Shown here: positions 1 to 7,105 of the stretch, piece by piece
Position numbering within the stretch: position 1 is the stretch's first letter
Layout: each line of letters begins with the position of its first letter
Source of the DNA: Nitrospinota bacterium
GTDB lineage: Bacteria > UBA8248
DNA: 11,447 nucleotides
Assembly: GCA_003506735.1 (NCBI GenBank)
Contig: DNYS01000161.1
Location: 1 to 11,447, forward strand
Direction of reading: 5' to 3'
Position numbers and translations under genes: made by a program
The notes under the pieces: generated by a model
Seen by the model: only the letters and a program-made list of their open reading frames with translations
Databases searched by the model: none
What the model was told of the DNA's origin: nothing

Positions 1-265
1 GACCGATGTGAGGGGGGCACGTCATTCCGGCTTGACGGCGTGGTCCAGAATATGAAGTGCCCCTTTCTGCTCGTCCACGGGATCGACGATCAGCAAATTC
101 CCGAAAAAGGACGCGCGCGCCCTTTTTCGGGCCGTCGGGTCCAAGGACAAAATCTTCAGGGTATTCAAGGGCACCGACGGCGGCGCGCAGCATTGCCAAA
201 TCGATTACATCTCGCCCGTCGTTCATTTCATGGGGGACTGGCTCAAGGAAAAGCTCGGGGCTTGA
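1..265 (+). pseudogene. 3' end of an alpha/beta hydrolase (dienelactone hydrolase/FrsA-like), frameshifted
   Basis: The window opens inside a reading frame (frame 1) that carries the strand and acid-residue motif CPFLLVHGIDDQQIPE, with the likely catalytic Asp. Around 103-110, in a run of five A, homology moves to frame 2, which continues as KDARALFRAVGSKDKILRVF and then GTDGGAQHCQ, with the likely catalytic His, and ends GDWLKEKLGA with TGA at 263-265. Joined, this is the usual C-terminal third of serine hydrolases of the 2,6-dihydropseudooxynicotine hydrolase/FrsA type, which cleave C-C or ester bonds. Removing one A would restore the frame, so this is either a real frameshift or a homopolymer sequencing error. 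The nucleophile Ser lies upstream of the window. A GTG at 40 is open in frame but is internal to the homology and unlikely to be a start. Substrate unknown. Confidence 0.75.
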
Positions 266-467
266 GCGGGCCGCCGGGCCATGAGATCTGTTGTTATCCA
301 TCCCCGGCCATTTGAATGGAAATGCGCCTTGCGCGGGATGCAAAATTGCTCAAAATCGCGTCTAATGCGAGGGAAGAGAAATACTCCTCCCCAAAAAAGC
401 TACCGAGGCCAGCAAAGATCGGACTGAAGCGATTCCGTTCATCGGAAAAAAAACACAGGAACTCCAA

Positions 468-1343
468 ATGTCATACAACAGCATCACCGAACTCGCGGGG
501 GGCAAGATTTTCGCCCTCCACAATACGTTTCCGCTCGATGGGCGGGTCAGCGCCTACCCCCTTGGCGCAAGGGGACACGCCGCTTCGAACTGCTACCTCC
601 TTTACGAGGATGACGGGGCGCTTCTTCTCGACACCGGCTACGCCGCGCATGAGGATACGATCCTCAAGCAGCTTAGCTCCATAATCGATTCGAAAATGCC
701 GCTCTCGCTGTTCCCTCTTCGAATGAATGAGTTCATGTCCGTGGGCAATGCGATGGCGATCGCCAAACGGTTCAACGTTGTGGAATGCCACTCTCCCGTG
801 CCCGATGTGGCGTGCTGGCTTGAATTCGAGACGGTCGGTTCCGACGGCAAGAACAAGGACATTCCCACCTTGGCCACCAACCTGTTCGACCCTTCGAAAA
901 AATACTGGGTCGGCAAAATCGGGAACCGGCCCATTGCCGCATTCCATGCGCCTATCCGCCTGATAAGCACCCGGTGGATTTACGACGAAACCACCCGCAC
1001 CCTTTTCTCCTCGGACATGTTCACCCATGTCCGGCAAGACGATGCCAGCGGCCCATGGCTGGTCGAGGACGACGATGGCGTGACGACAACCGCCCTCGTG
1101 CGCTCGTTTTTGCTGAATACGCGCTACTGGTGGCTCGAGGGCGCGGAAACCGAATCCCTCCGGCGGGGCGTTGCCGGCGTCTTCGACCGCTTCGATATAG
1201 AAACCATCGCCCCCGGATACGGGACGATTTTGTGCGGGCGGGCGTTGGCCGAACGCCAGTTCTCGGTTCTCGACGATGTTCTGCGCAATCTGGACCGGCA
1301 GGTCGTCAAGCCGCAATACATTCCACGCGGCGTGGAGAGATAG
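468..1343 (+). CDS. MBL-fold protein lacking metal ligands (probable pseudo-enzyme)
   Basis: The 291-residue product has the layout of the diiron flavoprotein-like (ODP) branch of the metallo-beta-lactamase superfamily. The N-terminal strands lead to ALLLDTGY (51-58), a core with SSDMF (181-185) in place of the usual GDxF, and a C-terminal IAPGYG (247-252) in place of PxHG. The central HxExDHxGN motif aligns with residues 86-94 (MNEFMSVGN), leaving only Glu88 of the ligands. Asp183 is kept, and the last His is Tyr251. I infer that it binds no normal metal pair and may act as a structural, binding or regulatory partner. AGGA at 457-460, seven bases before ATG, supports the start. The stop is two bases from the start of the next, related gene, so the two are almost certainly co-transcribed and may form a heteromer. 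Remote assignment; function unknown. Confidence 0.8.
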   Translation: MSYNSITELAGGKIFALHNTFPLDGRVSAYPLGARGHAASNCYLLYEDDGALLLDTGYAAHEDTILKQLSSIIDSKMPLSLFPLRMNEFMSVGNAMAIAKRFNVVECHSPVPDVACWLEFETVGSDGKNKDIPTLATNLFDPSKKYWVGKIGNRPIAAFHAPIRLISTRWIYDETTRTLFSSDMFTHVRQDDASGPWLVEDDDGVTTTALVRSFLLNTRYWWLEGAETESLRRGVAGVFDRFDIETIAPGYGTILCGRALAERQFSVLDDVLRNLDRQVVKPQYIPRGVER

Positions 1344-1345
1344 AT

Positions 1346-2113
1346 ATGACTTCGAACAACACCCTTCCACGCGAAATCTCGCCCGGCGTTTTCTGGCTCG
1401 GCGATTGCTTGGAACAACACCACAAGGGCAAAATTTACCATTCCTACAATGCGGCCTTCCTTGTCGTGGGCTCCGGCGCCTCTTTGCTCGTTGAGACGGG
1501 CCATCCCAAGGATTTCCCCGAAATCGAACGCCAGATGAAAGAGATATTGGCCCAAAAAGGATCGCCCCTGAAATTCCTATTCATCACCCACCAGGAAACC
1601 CCCCATTCGGGCGGGCTCGGACGGATGCTCGAACTCTACCCCGGCCTGACGGTCCATGGCGATGTAAGCGACTACCATCTTGCCTTCCCTCGGCATGCCG
1701 GGCGTCTGAGGAGTATGGAGGTGGGCGATGCGATCGATCTGGGCGATCGGCAATTCGTCGCCGTCGAACCGGTCGTGCGCGATTTGCGCTCTTCGCTCTG
1801 GGGGCTCGATACCAGCGGGCGCGTCCTCTTTCCCGGCGACGGCTTTGCCTATAGTCATTACCACTGGGACGGCCATTGCGGAAAAGTCGCCGAGGAGGCG
1901 ACTTCGCTCAACCTGGCGGATGCATCGGCGGTATTTGCGGAGCGGGCGCTATTCTGGACCAAGTTCACCGACATGAAAATCTATGTCGATAAGCTCGAAG
2001 AGCTGCTCGAGGACCTCGATATCGCGGTCGTCGCGCCGACCCACGGCCTGCCGATCCTCGACCTGCCGGTCACCATACCCAAAGTCCGCGCGGGCCTTCT
2101 CGCTGGGGATTGA
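1346..2113 (+). CDS. MBL-fold metallo-hydrolase, ODP-like, with altered metal site
   Basis: The 255-residue MBL-fold protein is the downstream partner of the ligand-poor MBL gene. The motif THQETPHSGG (81-90) aligns with HxExDHxG: His82, Glu84 and His87 are kept, and the usual Asp is Pro86. LFPGDGF (161-167) supplies Asp165 and APTHG (230-234) supplies His233. The Glu in the second motif position is typical of oxygen-binding diiron proteins rather than beta-lactamases. The middle His ligand region reads EPVVRDLRSS (141-150), where Arg or Val probably replaces it. After the GDGF motif there is an unusual His-rich stretch, HYHWDGHC (171-178), which could supply alternative ligands. The start at 1346 is favoured because GGAG (1334-1337) lies eight bases upstream; longer in-frame extensions would run through the preceding gene. 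It probably binds one or two metals; substrate unknown. Confidence 0.85.
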   Translation: MTSNNTLPREISPGVFWLGDCLEQHHKGKIYHSYNAAFLVVGSGASLLVETGHPKDFPEIERQMKEILAQKGSPLKFLFITHQETPHSGGLGRMLELYPGLTVHGDVSDYHLAFPRHAGRLRSMEVGDAIDLGDRQFVAVEPVVRDLRSSLWGLDTSGRVLFPGDGFAYSHYHWDGHCGKVAEEATSLNLADASAVFAERALFWTKFTDMKIYVDKLEELLEDLDIAVVAPTHGLPILDLPVTIPKVRAGLLAGD

Positions 2114-2131
2114 GGGCTTCGCTCTTTTTTT
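2112..2131 (+). terminator. possible weak intrinsic terminator after the MBL pair
   Basis: The bases right after the MBL stop codon contain a short imperfect stem (GAG 2112-2114 with CTC 2122-2124) followed directly by seven T (2125-2131). The U-tract is convincing but the stem is weak and overlaps the stop codon, so termination may be partial. Confidence 0.25.
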
Positions 2132-2342
2132 CAGGAGAAATGGCCCAATTGCCGGCGCCGGCCGTTCGAAAAATCAAAAAGATATTCTTTGCCCATAGGA
2201 CCCGATATTGTAGCGCGGCATCGGTCTGCAATAATGACCCGGGGCGCATCGTTCTCTCTTTGCAAACCCATTTATTGAACGCCGTTTTTCTGTAATTCGT
2301 TCCCATTTTTCAAAAGAATATCTTGCGGATAGGAGAAATAAT
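2114..2342. promoter_or_regulatory. leader region before the FAA hydrolase gene, with palindrome and inverted repeat
   Basis: This AT-richer 229-nt gap carries a perfect 12-bp palindrome, GCCGGCGCCGGC (2151-2162). It also has a perfect 12-bp inverted repeat: AAGATATTCTTT (2179-2190) with AAAGAATATCTT (2313-2324). The right arm ends just before the Shine-Dalgarno sequence of the FAA hydrolase gene. The arms could be a paired operator or the ends of a decayed short element; no gene is seen. I could not place a convincing -35/-10 pair. Confidence 0.35.
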
Positions 2343-3125
2343 ATGCGGTGGATGCGATTCGAGGTTGACGGCGATATTTCCTACGGAATCGCCGAGGGAG
2401 ATTCGGTTCGACTCGTTCAGGGAGATCCTTTTGATGGATATGAGGAAACCGGCGCGCAATACGCCATATCCGATGTCAAACTGCTGATCCCGGTCGTTCC
2501 GAAGACATTCTACGCAGCGGGCCTGAACTATGTGGAGCACATCGAAGAGCAGGCGCGCCTCCACGGCAGGGAGATCAATCTGCCGAAGAAAGCCGATGTC
2601 GGTTACCGGGCGAACAATGCGTTGATCGCCCACGGCGAAACGATTGTGCTACCGAAGGATGTGACGGAAAAGGTCGAATACGAAGCGGAATTGGTCGCGG
2701 TCATTGGCAAGAAAGCGAAAAATATCACCGAGGCCGAAGCGCTCGATTATATTCTCGGCTTCACGATAGGCAACGATCTCAGCGAGCGAAGCTGGCAAAA
2801 GGAAGACCGCACCCTTTGGCGGGCAAAAAACACGGATACTTTTTCGCCCATGGGGCCCTGGATCGATACCGATGCAAACCTGGCGGATATGGAAACTGTC
2901 GTCAGCCTCAACAGCGAGGAAAAGATCCGGTTCGAGACCAACAAAATGTTATTCAGCGTTGAGCATTACCTCAGCACCATCTCCAAATATATCGAGCTTC
3001 AGCCGGGAGACGTGCTGTGGATGGGCACGGAAGGCGCATCGCCGAATTTAAACCATGGCGATGTCGTTGATATCGAGATCACAGGCATCGGCATACTCAG
3101 CAATCCCATTATAAAGGAAAGCTGA
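2343..3125 (+). CDS. fumarylacetoacetate hydrolase (FAH) family protein
   Basis: The 260-residue product has the full FAH fold. A variable N-terminal region (about 1-50) is followed by FYAAGLNYVEH (56-66), where His66 matches the conserved lid His. The acidic metal ligands lie in EYEAELVAVIG (112-122; Glu114 and Glu116) and in GNDLSER (143-149; Asp145). GTEGASPNL (228-236) stands where many members have GTPxG, and a C-terminal GDVVDIEITGIG motif follows. Family members bind Mg2+ or Mn2+ and act in the cytoplasm on beta-diketo or 2-oxo acids: fumarylacetoacetate, acylpyruvates, or the isomerase/decarboxylase step of homoprotocatechuate breakdown. The length is typical of the short single-domain members. 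AGGAG just before ATG supports the start. It appears to be its own transcription unit. The exact substrate cannot be read from sequence; a role in aromatic or keto-acid breakdown is inference. Confidence 0.9.
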   Translation: MRWMRFEVDGDISYGIAEGDSVRLVQGDPFDGYEETGAQYAISDVKLLIPVVPKTFYAAGLNYVEHIEEQARLHGREINLPKKADVGYRANNALIAHGETIVLPKDVTEKVEYEAELVAVIGKKAKNITEAEALDYILGFTIGNDLSERSWQKEDRTLWRAKNTDTFSPMGPWIDTDANLADMETVVSLNSEEKIRFETNKMLFSVEHYLSTISKYIELQPGDVLWMGTEGASPNLNHGDVVDIEITGIGILSNPIIKES

Positions 3126-3270
3126 AAACGAATATGAAGTCGGGATGGATGGGAGCTATTCTCAACGGATGGTGAATCTAAAACCGGCCATCCCCGCGTC
3201 TGGTCATTTTGCCGGGTTCCCCTCGAACCCTCATGCTTAGCTGCGCCCCGCCGAAATAGCAGACCGCCCC
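3126..3270. other. convergent spacer between FAA hydrolase and large amidase genes
   Basis: This 145-nt convergent gap contains one modest dyad, GGATGG (3167-3172) and CCATCC (3188-3193), with a 15-nt loop and no adjacent T-run on either strand. It could be a weak shared terminator. No gene is seen. Confidence 0.2.
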
Positions 3271-5619
3271 CTAGGCGTCTCCATGAAATTTCGCCGGCAG
3301 CGGACCAAATGCCGGCGGAGGAATACGGCGTTTCGAGGCAGCTTCATACGCCGAAGCGACTTCGAGAAGAACATCTTCCTTGCCCGGTTCGGCCCGAAAC
3401 ACCAGGGAGAAAGGCAATCCGGGCGCCGGAATTGCCGTGGGCACATCGGAGGGGACCGACACATAGTTTGTGGCATCCTCGCTGAGCGCGAACACCGGGT
3501 CGTAGGCGGTCCTGACATAGCCCGCCGGGATCAGCACCTCGGTCAGACCCGCGTTCGGGCCGTTGAAGGATTCGAGGTGAAGGTTGCTCCGGATACCATA
3601 TTGGTACGCGCCGCCGATCAGGGCCGGCGGCCACGGGGTATGCAGGCGGACCAGCGCGTCGAGATGGTTCTCCAGGATCACCATCATGTCGACCCGGCGC
3701 AGCAGTTCGCGCAGCATGATGCGCTCGTTAACGCCCTGCCGCTCACCATGCGGATTGCGCGGGTCAACCACTTCTTCCCAGTTTTTGAAGGCGGCGCGCT
3801 GATCGTCGCCCCAGAATTTGGAGCGCGCGTTGAGAACGGAAAAATCGACGAGCGTTTCGGTGAATCCCCGCTCCTTCCAGTCCGCAGCGCGCCGCGACAG
3901 GTATTGGTGGATATGGAACCGGAACGTCATCGACACCTCCCACTGCTGTACGGTGGCGAGGTCGAGGTTCGAGGGGGGCGCGATCCTCCCGTCCGCCAAC
4001 TCGATGAAGTAGTCGATTGGCTTCATGGCGCCCGCGCCGAAAATCTTTCCGGGCATGAACTCGGTCGGCACGATCGCCGCCGCGAACCCCTTAAAAACAG
4101 GCTCGCCGTCCGGCCCCAGCCGGAACAAAAGATCGGGCATGAAAACGGGCACCAGCCTGGCGAGCGCCCGCCGGAAATCCGTTTTCATCGTCTCGATGTC
4201 AGGGTCCGGCTCCCACAGAGGGTCGGCCGATTCCACGAGCGTAGCACCCAGCCTGCCGCCGAGGATCGCCTTGATCTCCTCTGCGACCGCGGTGACGATT
4301 GGCTCTTCGGTCTTTGAGCCCGGCGGGTACACCATGGACTCGCGGATAACCCCGATGCGCATGCCCTCAAGCGCGCCCGCCTCCCCGGGCGCCCTCGCGT
4401 GGCCTGCGTAGGGCGTGTCGAGCACCGACGAGCGCGGCACGGTCGTGAAGGGATCGCGCGGATCGTAATATCCCTCGACGGGGTCCTTCAGGGCGTCGAG
4501 GACTTTGGCGCAATCGCCGACCGTGCGGCAGATGATGCCGCTGCGGTCACAATATATGTCCGCACCGATGGCGCCCCCGTCGAAGCCGAGCATCGACTTG
4601 TGCGGCAGGATCAGCGCCACGGCGTTGTGATTGGCCGGCCCGCGCGTGGAGGCCCGCGTTTCCTCGCCGAGGCTGGCCATCACTAGGTTGGTGCTGACCG
4701 ACAGGGCCGACCCCGAACTCGAGCCAAGCGAGGCCGAGCGAGTCGTGTCGTAGGGGTTGGAGGGATTGCCCCCCCAGGTGCTGCGCTGATAGCCCAGCGT
4801 CGAGGTCAGCACCTTTTCAGGTTCGTGTCGGCCACCCGGATCCCCCGCCCGGCCGTTGTATTCCGTGCAGACGGCCTTGGCAAAAATGATCGCGCCCTTA
4901 TTGCGGAGCTGTTCGACCAGCACGTGATCTCGCGCGGGGAAATCGATATCGTAGGCCGCGTCCCCGCCGCCCGTGGAACGCATGTCCTTCGTGTCGAAAG
5001 GATCCTTGAACGAGAAGACGACACCGTACATCGGCATCTTCTCGAGGTCGGGATTGCGCCCCCACTCCGCGTCGAGCTCGGCCGCGCGCTCGAGCGCGTC
5101 GGGATACTCGCGGAACATATCGCACACGGGAGGCGCGCCGGGGGGAAGCGGCCCCTCGGACACGTGCCTGTCAAAGTCGCCCCGGCAAATGACCGAACGC
5201 TCGCCTCGGATATTGAGGGTGGCAAGCGCATTCACCTGACCGGCATCCGGCACGCCAACGATCATCCCGAACTGCTGCTGCACACCGGGATCCGAGGCCG
5301 TCGCTTCCATTCGGCCGTATTCGAGCGGCGGCCCCTTGTATTTGTCGAGATCGGGCAGCACCTCGGATGCCTTGACGGTTTGCACCGGAAAGCGAATCGG
5401 CGCCTTCGCGCGCACGGCCCCCTCCGCCTCCGGGACGGGAGCGCCGTCCTCCGTGACCAGCGTGCTGGAGACCCCGTTATAGGTGCGCGCGCGGTCGATA
5501 TAGCGCTGAACAATTTCTACGCAGGTCGTCTGCCCCGACTTGATCGCCGCGTGCATTTCGTCAATTGTCGCCTCTTCTAAACCAAACGGCTTATTCTCCG
5601 CACCGGACCCTTCTGTCAT
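3271..5619 (-). CDS. very large amidase-signature (AS) family hydrolase
   Basis: The 782-residue product carries the amidase signature core. The catalytic Lys is in FSFKDPFD (Lys205), the cis-Ser lies within LGSSSGSA (298-305), and the nucleophile Ser is in GEETRASTRGP (Ser324), aligned with the usual GTDTGGSIRxP. The Ser-cisSer-Lys triad is therefore intact, although the Gly-Gly before the nucleophile is Arg-Ala. Typical AS enzymes have 450-520 residues. Here about 100-130 extra residues lie between the N-terminal helix region and the Lys motif (roughly 60-195), and the C-terminal half (450-700) is also enlarged. There is no signal peptide or membrane segment, so it is probably cytoplasmic. 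AAGGGGA a few bases before ATG supports the start. The family hydrolyses amides, and occasionally C-N bonds of carbamates or ureas; the substrate here is unknown. It is transcribed alone, away from the neighbouring alpha/beta hydrolase. Confidence 0.88.
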   Translation of the reverse strand: MTEGSGAENKPFGLEEATIDEMHAAIKSGQTTCVEIVQRYIDRARTYNGVSSTLVTEDGAPVPEAEGAVRAKAPIRFPVQTVKASEVLPDLDKYKGPPLEYGRMEATASDPGVQQQFGMIVGVPDAGQVNALATLNIRGERSVICRGDFDRHVSEGPLPPGAPPVCDMFREYPDALERAAELDAEWGRNPDLEKMPMYGVVFSFKDPFDTKDMRSTGGGDAAYDIDFPARDHVLVEQLRNKGAIIFAKAVCTEYNGRAGDPGGRHEPEKVLTSTLGYQRSTWGGNPSNPYDTTRSASLGSSSGSALSVSTNLVMASLGEETRASTRGPANHNAVALILPHKSMLGFDGGAIGADIYCDRSGIICRTVGDCAKVLDALKDPVEGYYDPRDPFTTVPRSSVLDTPYAGHARAPGEAGALEGMRIGVIRESMVYPPGSKTEEPIVTAVAEEIKAILGGRLGATLVESADPLWEPDPDIETMKTDFRRALARLVPVFMPDLLFRLGPDGEPVFKGFAAAIVPTEFMPGKIFGAGAMKPIDYFIELADGRIAPPSNLDLATVQQWEVSMTFRFHIHQYLSRRAADWKERGFTETLVDFSVLNARSKFWGDDQRAAFKNWEEVVDPRNPHGERQGVNERIMLRELLRRVDMMVILENHLDALVRLHTPWPPALIGGAYQYGIRSNLHLESFNGPNAGLTEVLIPAGYVRTAYDPVFALSEDATNYVSVPSDVPTAIPAPGLPFSLVFRAEPGKEDVLLEVASAYEAASKRRIPPPAFGPLPAKFHGDA

Positions 5620-6082
5620 GACGTCCCCTTTTTATTTTTCCCCGAACCACCTCACTGTAAGGCAAGGTCAGTTCGGACTTCCGCCAGCCGCCGCACAGTT
5701 TGTATCGTGAATATTATTGGTGATGCCCGGTTCAAACAATCGCATGCACCCGACGACCGTCAGGCATACAGGAATTTTCCCGCACACTCAAACGAGGGAA
5801 TTTTTGTCCTTTTCGAGGCCCAAAATCGCCAAAATCCCCACTTTTCGAATATTTGCCTGCAGTTAAACAAATATAGAGTTTTTCTCCCAATACGGAGAAG
5901 GGAATTATCCGGGAAATGGCCCAGTGTATTCACGAAAGAGAAAGATTTTTGGTTCATTCGAATATAGAGACAGGACGCACTGGCGCGGATATTTCAAGAA
6001 CCCGATTGGGAAATCATGGTGTAGGATCGCCGTCTGTCTTCTCTTGATGCCTTTGCTCGAATTTTCGCGGAGGAGTCCCGCC
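5620..6082. promoter_or_regulatory. divergent intergenic region between large amidase and alpha/beta hydrolase
   Basis: The 463-nt gap separates two outward-reading genes and must hold promoters for both. It is richer in A and T than the genes. It contains AT-rich stretches such as TTAAACAAATATAGAG (near 5862-5877) and CGAATATAGAG (near 5959-5970), plus short repeats of CCAAAATC (near 5820-5840). No -35/-10 pair with good spacing could be fixed. In-frame codons run upstream of the hydrolase start to 5924, but they lack a Shine-Dalgarno sequence and family similarity, so I treat them as noncoding. No RNA gene is recognised. Confidence 0.4.
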
Positions 6083-6877
6083 ATGCCAGCCGTCAACGTC
6101 AATGGTTTGAAACTGAACTACCTGGATCGCGGACAAGGCGCGCCCATCGTGCTCTCGCACGGGTTCCAGAACTCGGGGTTTGCGTTCACGCCCATTCTGG
6201 ACCGGCTCGCGGAGCGGTTTCGTGTACTCGCCCTGGACAAGCGCGGGCACGGGAATTCGGACAAGCCTCCCGGCCCCTACCGAATTCAGAATTTCGCGGA
6301 CGACCTTCTCGGTTTCCTCGACGCGCTGGGCTTGGAGAAGGTGGACTTCCTCGGCCACAGCATGGGAGGGCGGACGGGAACCTTTTTCGCGATCGAGCAC
6401 AGCGACCGCCTGAACCGGCTTATGCTGGTTTCCTCCTCGGCGGGCTCCCCCTCCGGCACCTACCGGGAGCATTTCGAGGTGCTCCACCGGCTTGCGGTGG
6501 AGGAGGGAATGGAGGCTGTCTTCAACCACCACGAATTTCGAAGGCTTCTTCCCCCGAAAATGCTCGAAGAACCGCTGGCGGAGGAATACCACGAGCGCTT
6601 TTTGAAAAACACACCTGAAACCTACGCCGCGACCGCAAATGCGCTGTTTACCATGCCGGACCTGACCGGGCGCCTTGGGGAAATCAGTGTCCCCACCTGG
6701 GTCTGCTACGGAGAAAACGACCCGGGCCCCATCGTTTTCAGCGATATTTATCTGGAGCGCATACCCAACTGCACCCGTGCCATCCTGCCGGGGTCTGAGC
6801 ATTTCCCGATCTGGGACGCAACCGAAGCCCTGCTCGAGGCAATGGAGGACTTCATGGCGAAATTTCCCATCGGGTGA
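6083..6877 (+). CDS. alpha/beta-fold hydrolase with complete catalytic triad
   Basis: The 264-residue enzyme is a canonical alpha/beta hydrolase 1 family member. It has the oxyanion-hole motif SHGFQNSG (25-32), the DKRGHGNSD loop (52-60), the nucleophile elbow GHSMGG (91-96, Ser93), the acid in YGENDPGP (209-216, Asp213) and the catalytic His in GSEHFP (237-242, His240). A cap region of about 60-70 residues lies between strands 6 and 7 (about 120-195). Length and motifs fit esterases, lactonases (3-oxoadipate enol-lactonase-like), meta-cleavage product hydrolases and haloperoxidase-like members, and I cannot choose between them. The ATG at 6083 is preferred over the upstream in-frame start at 5924 because GGAGGAG lies 6-13 bases before it and the family N-terminus begins here. 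Cytoplasmic. It ends at a repeat-rich convergent spacer. Confidence 0.9.
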   Translation: MPAVNVNGLKLNYLDRGQGAPIVLSHGFQNSGFAFTPILDRLAERFRVLALDKRGHGNSDKPPGPYRIQNFADDLLGFLDALGLEKVDFLGHSMGGRTGTFFAIEHSDRLNRLMLVSSSAGSPSGTYREHFEVLHRLAVEEGMEAVFNHHEFRRLLPPKMLEEPLAEEYHERFLKNTPETYAATANALFTMPDLTGRLGEISVPTWVCYGENDPGPIVFSDIYLERIPNCTRAILPGSEHFPIWDATEALLEAMEDFMAKFPIG

Positions 6878-6897
6878 GTTGCCATACCACTCAATTT

Positions 6898-6965
6898 TCG
6901 ATTGGCCAAATTTCAATCGGGCCAAATATTGATCGAGCCAAAATTCGATCCGAAATATTTTCGGA
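6898..6965. repeat. degenerate tandem repeat of about 16 bp with terminal hairpin
   Basis: Just after the alpha/beta hydrolase stop, related units begin TCGATTGGCCAAATTTCAA, TCGGGCCAAATATTGA, TCGAGCCAAAATTCGA and TCCGAAATATTTTCGG (starts 6898, 6917, 6933, 6949). The last three are spaced exactly 16 bp. The last unit plus one base forms a perfect 7-bp stem with a 3-nt loop (TCCGAAA-TAT-TTTCGGA, 6949-6965), and GATCGA/TCGATC (6931-6936/6945-6950) is a second dyad. The position between convergent genes suggests a two-way terminator or a protein-binding array, but no clear T-run follows. Confidence 0.5.
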
Positions 6966-7105
6966 GCTCTGCGCCTCGATCTTTACCCGGACCCAGGACG
7001 AGAGAACTATCCCATTTTTCCTTCCGCATGGGATCCATGCAGCTCATTCAGGGGCTCGCTATACCCACCTAATATTGCGAAACCAACACCCAAAACCGCC
7101 TCCAT

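Noticed and set aside
471..1370. 299-codon open frame on the - strand opposite the first MBL gene
   Set aside because: It has no family resemblance, while the + strand frame has MBL landmarks, a good ribosome-binding site and operon spacing. It is a GC-driven antisense shadow.
2151..2162. GCCGGCGCCGGC palindrome as an intrinsic terminator
   Set aside because: The palindrome leaves almost no loop and no T-run follows on either strand.
3283..4317. Long + strand open frame opposite the large amidase
   Set aside because: Composition is Arg/Gly/His-rich with no motif. The - strand frame carries the complete amidase signature.
4825..5580. 251-codon + strand open frame opposite the amidase N-terminal half
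   Set aside because: Antisense shadow of the amidase gene, with no recognisable domain.
5924..6082. N-terminal extension of the alpha/beta hydrolase
   Set aside because: The extra 53 residues are basic and unlike the family, with no Shine-Dalgarno at 5924. A strong GGAGGAG sits before the ATG at 6083.
6014..6925. 303-codon - strand open frame opposite the alpha/beta hydrolase
   Set aside because: The hydrolase on the + strand has an intact catalytic triad and ribosome-binding site. The antisense frame has no features.
6898..6965. CRISPR array
   Set aside because: Units are only about 16 bp, degenerate and contiguous, without unique spacers, and no cas genes are present.
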